Shown: positions 15,695 through 24,300 of the stretch, one piece after another
Layout of the letters: each line of letters opens with the position of its first letter
How positions within the stretch are numbered: the stretch's first letter is position 1
Assembly (NCBI GenBank): GCA_028288445.1
Contig: JAQBNT010000205.1
Location: 1 to 45,030 of the forward strand
Reading direction: 5' to 3'
DNA: 45,030 nt
From: Hymenobacter sp.
GTDB lineage: Bacteria > Bacteroidota > Bacteroidia > Cytophagales > Hymenobacteraceae
Program-made: the position numbers and the translations under genes
The notes under the pieces: generated by a model
What the model was told of the DNA's origin: nothing
The model's database searches: none
The model's input: the letters and a program-made list of their open reading frames with translations, nothing else

Positions 15695-17692
15695 ATGAAA
15701 CACGGTTTAGGATTGATTGTCGGCCTGTTAATTTGGCTTTTGCCGATAGGAGCCCGGGGCCAGGGCGAATACTCCAATTGGTTTTTTGGCCAGCGGGCCG
15801 ATTTGCATTTTGCGGCAGGAGTGCTTCCGCAGGCTTCGTTGAGCAGTGCCATGCCCGCGCCCAGCGGCTGCGCCACGCTCAGCGACGCGGCCGGCAACCT
15901 GCAGCTGTACACCAACGGCGACCAGGTGTGGAACCGGCAGCACCAGCTCATGGCCGGCAGTCAGGGATTGGGCGGGCGCACCCAGGTGGCCCAGGGCTGC
16001 GCGGTGCTACGCGTGACGGGCAGCTCCAGCCCGCTGGCTTATATTTTCACGCAGCTCACGGCGCAGCCGTCCTTATACTATGCTACGGGTACGCCCGTGG
16101 CGACCGAAGTGCAGCTGAGCGGGGCCAGCGGCCTCGGCCAAGTGGCGCGTACCAACCAGCCCGTGGTGGCCGATACCGTTCTGCAGCGCCTGGGCGAATC
16201 CCAATTCTCACCGTATCAGGCGCTGATACGCCACGCCAATGGCCGCGACTGCTGGCTGCTGATGCGCCTGCACGAGCAAGGTGTTTTCCTGGCCACGCTG
16301 ATTGACGGGGCCGGACAATGGCCCTGCGCCCGCACGGTGGTGAGCCGCGTGTTCCCGCGCCGAATAGCGTCGGCGGCTACCTGGGGCGGGGCCCTGGTGG
16401 CGGCCCCCGATGGCCATTCAATTATCTACAATGATGTGGCCCTTACGTATTTGCTTCAGTTTGACCCGGCCACTGGCCGTGTGAGCGCGCCGCAGCTGCT
16501 CGCTTATCCGGCCCTGACGCTGCCCAGCAGCAGCGGTTTCAACCCGTATTGCCTCGGCGTGTGTTTCTCGCCCGACGGCTCCCGGGCGTATGTGAACCGG
16601 CTGTACGAAGGTGCCACCAGCAACGGCTACGGCTACTCGGGCATCCAAGTGGTGCAGTTTGACCTGGTGGCCGGCAACCCGGCGGCTGTGGCCGCATCGG
16701 GTATCGACATTTATAGCGTGGTGGCCCGGAGCATCGACAACCGACTGCCCTGGTATCCACAGCGCGGCCTCGATGGCATTATCTATTATGCCGTGCCCGG
16801 TGCGGCGGCGCTCGATGCCATTCTGCAGCCCAATGCCCGGGGCAAGGCCTGCCGCTACGCGCCCGCCTACCAGACGCTTTCGGGCCGGACTTCCAACCAA
16901 GCCCTGCCCACGCAGCCCAACGACGTGAACCTGGGGTCGTTGCTGCAAACGACTGCTGCTTTTGGCTGCGTAGGGCAAGCCGTGCTGCTGCAAGCCAATG
17001 CCGGGGGCAATGGAGCCGCTACCGATTCCCTGCGGTGGGACCTGGGCAATGGCCGGGCAGTAGTCAATACGCCATTGGCCACTACGTCCCTCACGGTGGC
17101 GTACGCCGCGGCCGGCACCTTCACGCTGCGCATCGAGCGGATTCGAGTGGGCCAGGTAGTGGCTACGGCCACGGCCGCCGTGCGCATCAGCCCAGCCCCC
17201 AGTGTGCGGCTGGCCCAGGCCGCCGATACCGCAGGCTGTGCCCCGCTCAGCCTGCGGCTGTCGGTGGGGGTGCAGCCGGCCGGCAGTGTTTTTAGTTGGC
17301 AGGATGGCAGCTCCGGCCCCACGCTGCTGGCCACCAAGCCCGGACCGTACTGGGTCGATGTGCAGAATGCGTCGGGCTGCACCGTGCGGGCCACCGTGGA
17401 GGTGAAAGAGCGCGCTTGCGGTGGCCTTGCGCTGGAGCCGGGGGCCGTCATTCCCAACATCATTACGCCCAACGGCGACGGGGCCAATGATGCCTTCGCG
17501 CCCAAGGGCCTGCCCAGCCCTGCCGCCTGGGCGCTGGCGGTATTCGACCGCTGGGGCCGCCGCGTACACACCCAGGCCGCGTACGACAACACCTGGGCCG
17601 CCGCCGGGCAGTCGGGGGGGCTGTACTACTTCCTGCTCACCAACGCCACTACCGGCCAGCAGCTCAAGGGCTGGCTGGAAGTCGTGCGGTAG
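15695..17692 (+). CDS. T9SS type B secreted protein (gliding-motility-associated C-terminal domain)
   Basis: 665 aa from MKHGLGLIVGLLIWLLPIGARGQ, which is a clear signal peptide; an upstream Met at 15659 is less likely. Residues ~25-400 form the propeller-like region seen in this Bacteroidota family (SNWFFGQRADLHF, GCATLSDAAGNLQLYTNGDQVWN). A PKD-like segment follows (LRWDLGNGRAVVNT... AAAGTFTLRIERI), then a second Ig/PKD-like one, and the CHU_C sorting domain VIPNIITPNGDGANDAFAP ... VFDRWGRRV to the C-terminus. Probably exported by type IX secretion to the surface. It lies between pseB and pseC on the opposite strand; its stop is only 3 bp from the pseB stop. Confidence 0.85.
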   Translation: MKHGLGLIVGLLIWLLPIGARGQGEYSNWFFGQRADLHFAAGVLPQASLSSAMPAPSGCATLSDAAGNLQLYTNGDQVWNRQHQLMAGSQGLGGRTQVAQGCAVLRVTGSSSPLAYIFTQLTAQPSLYYATGTPVATEVQLSGASGLGQVARTNQPVVADTVLQRLGESQFSPYQALIRHANGRDCWLLMRLHEQGVFLATLIDGAGQWPCARTVVSRVFPRRIASAATWGGALVAAPDGHSIIYNDVALTYLLQFDPATGRVSAPQLLAYPALTLPSSSGFNPYCLGVCFSPDGSRAYVNRLYEGATSNGYGYSGIQVVQFDLVAGNPAAVAASGIDIYSVVARSIDNRLPWYPQRGLDGIIYYAVPGAAALDAILQPNARGKACRYAPAYQTLSGRTSNQALPTQPNDVNLGSLLQTTAAFGCVGQAVLLQANAGGNGAATDSLRWDLGNGRAVVNTPLATTSLTVAYAAAGTFTLRIERIRVGQVVATATAAVRISPAPSVRLAQAADTAGCAPLSLRLSVGVQPAGSVFSWQDGSSGPTLLATKPGPYWVDVQNASGCTVRATVEVKERACGGLALEPGAVIPNIITPNGDGANDAFAPKGLPSPAAWALAVFDRWGRRVHTQAAYDNTWAAAGQSGGLYYFLLTNATTGQQLKGWLEVVR

Positions 17693-17695
17693 CCG

Positions 17696-18715
17696 CTACA
17701 CCGCAAACTCGGGGTCGACGTGCAGGCGGATTTCGTCCCGAATCTGCTCGGCCGTCAGCCATTCCTCGTTGTTGAACGAGTCGTACTGGAAGCCCAGCGG
17801 CACACGCTTGCCGTCGAATTCCTCGATGAACTTGTCCACGTCCCAGGTGGGCATGGAGGGCAGGATGACGTAGTAGCGGTCCAGCTCGACGGTGCTCAGG
17901 GCATCGGTTTCGGTAATCATGGCCTCGTGCAGCTTCTCGCCGGGGCGGATGCCCACAATTTTCTGCTCGCAATCCGGGCCAATGGCGCGGGCCACTTCCG
18001 TGATTTTGTAGGAAGGAATTTTCGGCACGAAAATCTCGCCGCCCCAGGCGTGCTCCAGCGCATAGAGCACTAAGTCCACGCCCTCTTCAAGCGAGATGTT
18101 GAAGCGCGTCATGTCGGGGTGGGTGATGGGCAGCACGCCGGTGTGGCGCTGTTGCAAAAAGAACGGCACCACCGAACCCCGCGAGCCAATTACGTTGCCG
18201 TAGCGCACCACCGAAAAACGCAAATCGCGCTTGCCTTTCATGTTGTTGGCCGCCACGAAGAGCTTATCCGAGCACAGTTTGGTGGCGCCGTAGAGGTTGA
18301 TGGGGGCGGCAGCTTTGTCGGTGCTCAGGGCTACCACGTCCTTCACGCCGCAGTCGAGGGCGGCGTTAATCACGTTTTCGGCTCCAAAAATATTGGTCTT
18401 GATGCACTCCATCGGGTTGTACTCGGCGGCGGGCACCTGCTTGAGGGCGGCGGCGTGAATCACGATGTCGATGCCTTCGCAGGCGCGGTGCAGGCGCTCG
18501 CCATCGCGCACATCGCCAATGAAATAGCGAATGGCCGGGTACTTGATCGGGCTGAATTCCTGGCTCATCTCATACTGCTTCAGCTCGTCGCGCGAGAACA
18601 CCACGAGGCGCTTTACGAGCGGAAATTGTTCGAAAACGGTGCGGACGAATTGCTTGCCGAAAGAGCCGGTGCCACCCGTAACAAGGATGGATTTGTGGTT
18701 GAGGTCGAGAGCCAT
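17696..18715 (-). CDS. pseB: UDP-GlcNAc 4,6-dehydratase (inverting), PseB
   Basis: 339-aa soluble SDR that catalyses the first pseudaminate step, UDP-GlcNAc to the 4-keto-6-deoxy-L-arabino sugar. SILVTGGTGSFGKQF is the NAD(P)-binding motif; HAAALKQVPAAEYNPMECIKTNI, LSTDKAAAPINLYGATKLCSDKLF (with the catalytic Asp-Lys and YxxxK) and FSVVRYGNVIGSRGSVVPFF match FlaA1/PseB closely. Start taken at MALDLNHKSIL, since the upstream extension is not conserved. It is physically split from pseC by the T9SS gene but reads in the same direction. A -7 motif (18743-18750) and a REPIN-like repeat lie just upstream. Confidence 0.93.
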   Translation of the reverse strand: MALDLNHKSILVTGGTGSFGKQFVRTVFEQFPLVKRLVVFSRDELKQYEMSQEFSPIKYPAIRYFIGDVRDGERLHRACEGIDIVIHAAALKQVPAAEYNPMECIKTNIFGAENVINAALDCGVKDVVALSTDKAAAPINLYGATKLCSDKLFVAANNMKGKRDLRFSVVRYGNVIGSRGSVVPFFLQQRHTGVLPITHPDMTRFNISLEEGVDLVLYALEHAWGGEIFVPKIPSYKITEVARAIGPDCEQKIVGIRPGEKLHEAMITETDALSTVELDRYYVILPSMPTWDVDKFIEEFDGKRVPLGFQYDSFNNEEWLTAEQIRDEIRLHVDPEFAV

Positions 18716-18742
18716 GAAAATTGATAAGCCAAAACAGGACTG

Positions 18743-18750
18743 CAAAAGTA
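18743..18750 (-). promoter_or_regulatory. Putative -7 element of pseB
   Basis: TACTTTTG on the minus strand fits TAnnTTTG and ends 27 nt before the pseB ATG. The expected -33 position lies in the repeat starting at 18758, as for pseI. Confidence 0.4.
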
Positions 18751-18757
18751 GTCGGCA

Positions 18758-18841
18758 GGAATGTAGCGTGGACTCTGCGAGTCTGCGCTTGTACGAACCG
18801 GAACTGCCATACGCGGACTCGCAGAGTCCACGCTACATTCC
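18758..18841. repeat. REPIN-like inverted pair, GTAGCGTGGACTC family
   Basis: 30-bp arms 18758-18787 and 18812-18841 match at 29 positions (the exception is G/T-compatible). Each has GTAG followed by a 9-bp hairpin with TGC loop. Same family as 7895-7964. It separates divergent pseB and the MBOAT gene. Confidence 0.85.
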
Positions 18842-18877
18842 CGACCTTTGGCCTGCGGAGCTACTTCCGCGCCGCGA

Positions 18878-20350
18878 ATGCTATTCAATTCCCTTCATTT
18901 CCTCGCCTTTTTCCCGATAGTTGTCGGGCTGTATTATGGTTTGCCGCCGCGCTGGCGCAACTCGCTGCTGCTGCTGGCCAGCTACTACTTCTACATGAGC
19001 TGGCGGGCGGTGTATGCCTTGCTGCTACTCGCCACCACGCTACTCGACTACTACAGTGGCTACCGCATGAGCCTGCTGCCTACTAAGGAGCAACGGCGGC
19101 CGTGGCTCTACCTCAGCCTGGCCAGCAACCTGGGTACGCTGTTCGTTTTCAAATACTTCAACTTCTTTCGGGATGGCATCGCGCAGCTGGCCAGCACGCT
19201 GCACCTGCCCATTGGCGCGGGGCCGGCGCTGGGGCTGCTGCTGCCGGTGGGCGTGTCGTTCTACACGTTTCAGTCGGTGGGCTACATCATTGACGTGTAC
19301 CAGGGCCGGCTGGAAGCGGAGCGGAATTTTGGGCGGTTTGCGCTGTTCGTGGCATTTTTTCCGCAGCTCGTGGCTGGACCTATTGAGCGCGGCGGGCACA
19401 TGCTGCCGCAGTTTCGGCGCGAGCATGCGTTTGACTACGCCCGCATCGTGAGCGGGCTGCGCCTCATGGCCTGGGGCCTGTTTAAAAAAGTGGTGGTGGC
19501 CGACCGACTGGCCCTGCTCGTCAACCCCGTGTTCAACAACCCGCGCCAGCACCCCGAAGGCCCCCTGCTGGTGCTGGCCACCCTGGCCTTCACCTTCCAG
19601 ATTTACGGCGACTTTTCGGGTTATACCGACATGGCCCGGGGCGCGGCCCGCGTGCTGGGGTTCGATTTCAACCTGAACTTCCGGCAGCCCTACCAGTCGG
19701 CTTCGGTAGCCGAGTTCTGGCGGCGCTGGCACATGTCGCTCTCGAGCTGGTTTCGGGATTACTTGTATATCCCGCTGGGCGGCAGCCGGGTAGGGCCGGC
19801 CCGGGCGTATTTCAACCTGCTGGCCGTATTTCTCGTGAGCGGCCTCTGGCACGGGGCCAACTGGACGTTTCTAGTGTGGGGCGGCCTGCACGGCGTGTAC
19901 CTGGTGCTCAGCACCTGGGCGCGGCCGGGCCGCGAGCGGCTGGCGCAACTAACGGGGCTGGCGGCGCATCCGGGCCTGCGGCGGGGCTTGGGCGTGCTCA
20001 TTACGTTCGCGCTGGTGGCTTACGCCTGGATATTCTTCCGGGCCAATACGTTGGATGATGCCCTGTTTATCAGCCGGCATTTGTTTAGCGGCTGGCAGAA
20101 CCTGCACGGCCGGCAGGTCGGTACGCTGCTACTCGATTTTTCCCAGCACTACCGCCCCGAGCTGGCCGTGGCCGCCCTCGGCGTGGGCCTGATGCTGCTG
20201 GTAGAATACTTCGCCAGCCGGCGCAGCCCGCAGGTATGGCTGGCCGCGCAGCCCTTCGCCACGCGCTGGGTGAGCTACGTGGGACTGGCCCTGCTCATCC
20301 TTTACCTGGGTATTTTCAACAGCACTTCGTTCATCTACTTTCAGTTTTGA
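18878..20350 (+). CDS. MBOAT O-acyltransferase (AlgI/DltB-like)
   Basis: 490-aa polytopic membrane acyltransferase, start MLFNSLHFLAFFPIVVG. LLPVGVSFYTFQSVGYIIDVYQG, FFPQLVAGPIERG, GDFSGYTDMARG, FWRRWHMSLSSWFRDYLYIPLGG and SGLWHGANWTFLVWGGLHG are hallmark AlgI-type motifs; the His near residue 325 in WHG is the conserved catalytic one. It would move acetyl groups across the membrane for O-acetylation of an exported glycan. It is followed after 2 bp by an SGNH-like partner, a common MBOAT pairing. Which polymer is modified is unknown; the adjacent pseudaminate cluster is a candidate. Confidence 0.93.
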   Translation: MLFNSLHFLAFFPIVVGLYYGLPPRWRNSLLLLASYYFYMSWRAVYALLLLATTLLDYYSGYRMSLLPTKEQRRPWLYLSLASNLGTLFVFKYFNFFRDGIAQLASTLHLPIGAGPALGLLLPVGVSFYTFQSVGYIIDVYQGRLEAERNFGRFALFVAFFPQLVAGPIERGGHMLPQFRREHAFDYARIVSGLRLMAWGLFKKVVVADRLALLVNPVFNNPRQHPEGPLLVLATLAFTFQIYGDFSGYTDMARGAARVLGFDFNLNFRQPYQSASVAEFWRRWHMSLSSWFRDYLYIPLGGSRVGPARAYFNLLAVFLVSGLWHGANWTFLVWGGLHGVYLVLSTWARPGRERLAQLTGLAAHPGLRRGLGVLITFALVAYAWIFFRANTLDDALFISRHLFSGWQNLHGRQVGTLLLDFSQHYRPELAVAALGVGLMLLVEYFASRRSPQVWLAAQPFATRWVSYVGLALLILYLGIFNSTSFIYFQF

Positions 20351-20352
20351 AA

Positions 20353-21279
20353 ATGCCCGCACAAGCTGCTGTTACTAAGTTGCTGCTGCATCTGGGGCTG
20401 CTGGCCGGAGCGGGCCTGCTGGGCGCTACGCTGCTGGCCCCGGTGGTGCTGCGGGGCGGGGTCGATGCTTTTTATGGCCGTTTCACGAGTCCGCCGAGCG
20501 GTTCGCTCATCCTGGGTACGTCGCGGGCGGCGCAGGGCATCCGTCCGGCGGTATTGGCGGCGCGATTGGGCGGGCAGTTTGAGGGGCCGCTGCTGAACTA
20601 TGCGTTCACGCTCACACATTCGCCCTACGGCCCGGCCTACCTGGCCAGCATCCGCCGCAAGCTGCGGCCCGAGGTGCGCAATGGCCTGTTTATCTTGGCC
20701 GTCGACCCGTGGTCGCTGTCGCTCACCGGCCTGGAAGGGGCTTTACCGGAGGCCCAGTCCTTCATCGGCCAGCTCCATCAGGTCAGCCAGAATCCCAACC
20801 TGCCCTACCTCACCCGCTACCAGACCAAGCCGCTCTACCGCCTGCCCCTCGACTTCGCTACCGCCACCGAGCGCCTGCACCCCGATGGCTGGCTCGAAGT
20901 CAACATTGGCACCGACAGTGCACAAGTGCGTGCCCGCACCGCTCGCAAATTGCAGGATTACCGCCGGCTCGCCGCCAGTCAGCACCTCTCGGCCGGCCGT
21001 TTGCGGGCCCTGCGCCAAACCATTGCCTTTCTGAAGCCGCACGGCCGCGTGGTGCTGGTGCGCCTGCCCGTGGGGCCGGCGCTGTTGAATCTGGAGCAGG
21101 TTTACCAGCCCAAATTTGACCTGCTGATGCGCCAGACGGCCGCTGATTTTTCTGTTCCTTATCTGGATTACAGCGCTCAGCCCTACGCCACTACCGATGG
21201 CAACCACCTGCAACGGGAAGCCAGCGCGGCGTTCAGCCAGCAACTGGCTGCAGACCTGGCTGCCAGACTTCAGAAGTAG
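20353..21279 (+). CDS. SGNH-like MBOAT partner protein
   Basis: 308 aa with one N-terminal membrane anchor (residues ~8-35) and a periplasmic domain. SLILGTSRAAQGIRP (51-65) has the Ser of an SGNH block I in GTSR form, and TDGNHLQREAS near residues 281-291 gives the Asp/His pair of block V. Proteins of this kind complete acetyl transfer from MBOAT to the polysaccharide. The start is the ATG two bases after the MBOAT stop; the longer frame reading into the MBOAT gene is a shadow. Function rests on operon context and these two motifs. Confidence 0.75.
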   Translation: MPAQAAVTKLLLHLGLLAGAGLLGATLLAPVVLRGGVDAFYGRFTSPPSGSLILGTSRAAQGIRPAVLAARLGGQFEGPLLNYAFTLTHSPYGPAYLASIRRKLRPEVRNGLFILAVDPWSLSLTGLEGALPEAQSFIGQLHQVSQNPNLPYLTRYQTKPLYRLPLDFATATERLHPDGWLEVNIGTDSAQVRARTARKLQDYRRLAASQHLSAGRLRALRQTIAFLKPHGRVVLVRLPVGPALLNLEQVYQPKFDLLMRQTAADFSVPYLDYSAQPYATTDGNHLQREASAAFSQQLAADLAARLQK

Positions 21280-21300
21280 TAATTCAACATTGCCAGAAAC

Positions 21301-21336
21301 AAAAAGGGCTTTCCAGATTTCTGGAAAGCCCTTTTT
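21301..21336. terminator. Bidirectional intrinsic terminator
   Basis: 16-bp perfect stem (AAAAAGGGCTTTCCAG and its complement) with an ATTT loop, A-run on one side and T-run on the other. Serves the converging SGNH and VCBS genes. Confidence 0.9.
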
Positions 21337-21354
21337 GTCAATTTAAACGTGAAT

Positions 21355-24300
21355 TTACTCCACTACTACCCGCTTGGTGATGGCGGCCGAGCCCAACTGA
21401 ATACGCAGCGTGTACACGCCTTTGGCCAGGTCGGCTACGTTAACAGTTGTGGCCGTACCGCTGGCCGAGAGCTGAATATCGTCCCGAACTTGCTGGCCCA
21501 AAGTATTGAAAAGAGTGGCTTGTGCCGGGGTGCCAGCGGTCATTTTCGGAACCAGCACCGAGAAGGTGGCGTGGGCCGGGTTGGGATAAAGCACCACGTC
21601 AACTGCGGCCAATGCCGCAGTGGTTGCTAAGAGGCCAGCTGCCGGGCCAAACCGCAACGTAAAGCGTCCAATCTGCGCTTGGGCGGCTTGCTGCGTGGTT
21701 ACGTTGAACGAGTAGCTGGCCTGCTGGCGCAGGTTGATTTGCTGGTTGGTCTGGGCATCAATCAGGTAAGCATCCAGACCGATGGGGAGGTTGAGTAATT
21801 GCTCGGCGCGCAGCGTGTAGCTACCCGCAGCGGGCACGCCAATGCTCAACGGCATGACCGTGGCAGGCGTGAATTGGGGCAGGCCCGCAATGGCTTGCGC
21901 CGGGCTGCCCACGGCCAGCGCGCCCACGTTCAGGCCGCTGGAATTGAGCAGCTTAACGGCATCATATTGGGAGTCAAGCCCGGTAGTGGCCCCGGTTTCA
22001 GCGTACACAAACAGCGCATCGGCGGGGCCGGTGGTGCCTTGCAGCTCAAGCTGCACCAGCGGGCGGGCATCGGCAGTGCCGCGGCGCACGGGCACCTGCG
22101 CGGCGTAGCTGGTCACGCGCTGGGCGTTACGAAACGTGAGGCTGCCCGCCGGCTGCCCTGCGCTCACGCGCACAAAAAAGCCCTGGCTGCTGCCAATAAG
22201 CGGGCTGCCGCCCACGCCGTTGGCGTAGGTGCGGTAATTTCCCTGGTATTGGTTGCTGCTCTCGAACACGTACATGGCCGCGTCGAGGTTTGGGCGGTCG
22301 GCACTGCTCACTAGGCTCCAATCAAGCGGCGCTGGATAGGGGTTGCCCACGAAGGCCCAGCCGGCATCGGCGGCGGTTGCGCCCGTGTTGCGGGCCAGCG
22401 GCACGGTCAGGTCACCGGTGTTGAGGGTACCATTGAAGTCAACCGTTTCCGAAGCCATAATATTCACAGTATAGCCGCGGCCCGGAACCAGCGCATCGGT
22501 GGTACCCGCCGGTGAAAACCAGCCTTTATCGAAGGCGCTGGAGGTGTTGGTGGTAGTGGCCAGGCGGCTCTGGTCGTAGCCATACACCGTGGGGAACGGC
22601 TTCACTGACCCCGGCGTGGGCGAGGTGTTGTAGGTGGCATTCAGCACCGGCGAGAAGCCCGATGTTGCCAAATCGGCTACCGTAGTAGCGGCCACCGGGG
22701 CACTGTAGTGCCGGTAGCCCAAGCCACTGTTTACGCTGCGGTCGAGGTAGCGCTGTACAAGGGCCGTGTTGCCCTGCACAATGCCCGTGCTGCTGTTCAC
22801 CGCTAAAGCCGTACCGGCCGCCCCGGAGGGCAAGGTCAGGCGCTGGCCATTCAGCACGAGGTTGCCGGCCCCACCTACCGTGAGCACCTGCATCACCGTT
22901 TCGGGCGCATTCAGGGTTACGGCATTGGCGTTGGTCGTGGTCAGGTTGCGAACCTGGCCGGGCAGGGCACCCCCGGTCACCTGTGCCACGGTACCGTTAT
23001 AGATATAGCTGGCATCGTTGCTGAAGCTGCGGCTGCCCGTCAATTGCACCGAGCCGACGTTGCCCGTTGCCTCAATCCCTGCCGCATCGCAGATGCCCAA
23101 GGTGCCGCCCGCCGCCAGCACAAAGTTGCCCGTGCCCGTGAGCGGCTGGCAGTTGGTGAGCAGCATACCGCCGTCCTGAATCGTGAGGGTGCCTACCACT
23201 GTAAGGCCGCCGGTAAGGGTGGCCGTACCCGCCCCGCCCGTAGCCGGGCCGGTGATGGTAACGTTGCCATAAGTACCGTTCACGTTCTGGGGGGTGCTCA
23301 CCACGAGGTCGGGCAGGGCCGAAAGCTGATTAAGCCGGACACTAATCGTGGCGCTGGCAAAGTTGGCGGCCAGGAAATCCAGGTCACCGTCGTTATCAAT
23401 GTCGGCAGCGGCCACGCCATTGGGGTTGGTGCCCACTGGCACGGTGCTGCTGCTGCCAAAAACACCGGCCCCATTGTTCAGGCGCACGGTTACGTTGTTT
23501 GAATTAAAGTTAACCACGACCATATCCAGGTCGGCATCCCCGTCGAGGTCGGCGGCCGCAATGCTGGTGGGGCCGGCCCCGGTCGAATATTCGGTTCCGC
23601 CCCCAAAAACTCCACTGCCGTTATTGAAGCGTACGCTGGCGTTATTGCTGCCGAAATTGGCACTCATCAAATCCAGGTCGCCATCCCCGTCGAGGTCCCC
23701 CAGGGCCACCCAACGCGGCCGGCTGTCCAATAATGGGTCAGAACCGCCGCTGAAGGTGCCATTGCCGTTGTTCAACCGAATACTGACCGTAGAGCTGGAG
23801 GTGCCCCAGTTGGCAGTCAGCAAGTCCAAGTCGCCATCGCCGTCCACGTCGCCGGTTTGAATATTAAAGGGCAGCGTCCCTACGCTAATAGTAGAGCCGC
23901 CACTGAAGTTGCCCGCTCCGTCGTTCATTCGCACCATCACGTTGTCGCTGGCTCCGTTGGCCACCAGAAAATCCAAGTCACCGTCGCCATCCAAGTCTGC
24001 CGTGGTCACACTTTGGGGCTGGTTGCCTACCGTATAGTCGGTGCTGCCACTGAAAATACCACTTCCACTGTTGAAGCGCACACTCACAGAATTGGCGTTG
24101 TAATTAGCCGTCAGCAGGTCCAAGTCGCCGTCGCCGTCAAGGTCAGCAGTTGTCACGCTGCGCGGCTGGCTGCCTACGTTGGGGTTCGACCCGCCGCTGA
24201 AGCTGCCGCTGCCATTGTTGAGCCGTACGCTAACCGAAGAGCCGCTGAAAGTGGGCGAGAGCAGGTCCAAGTCGCCGTCATTATCCACGTCGGCCACTGT

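Noticed and set aside
16418..17569. 383-codon minus-strand frame inside the T9SS gene
   Set aside because: Opposite strand has signal peptide, PKD-like and CHU_C domains; this frame has no recognisable features.
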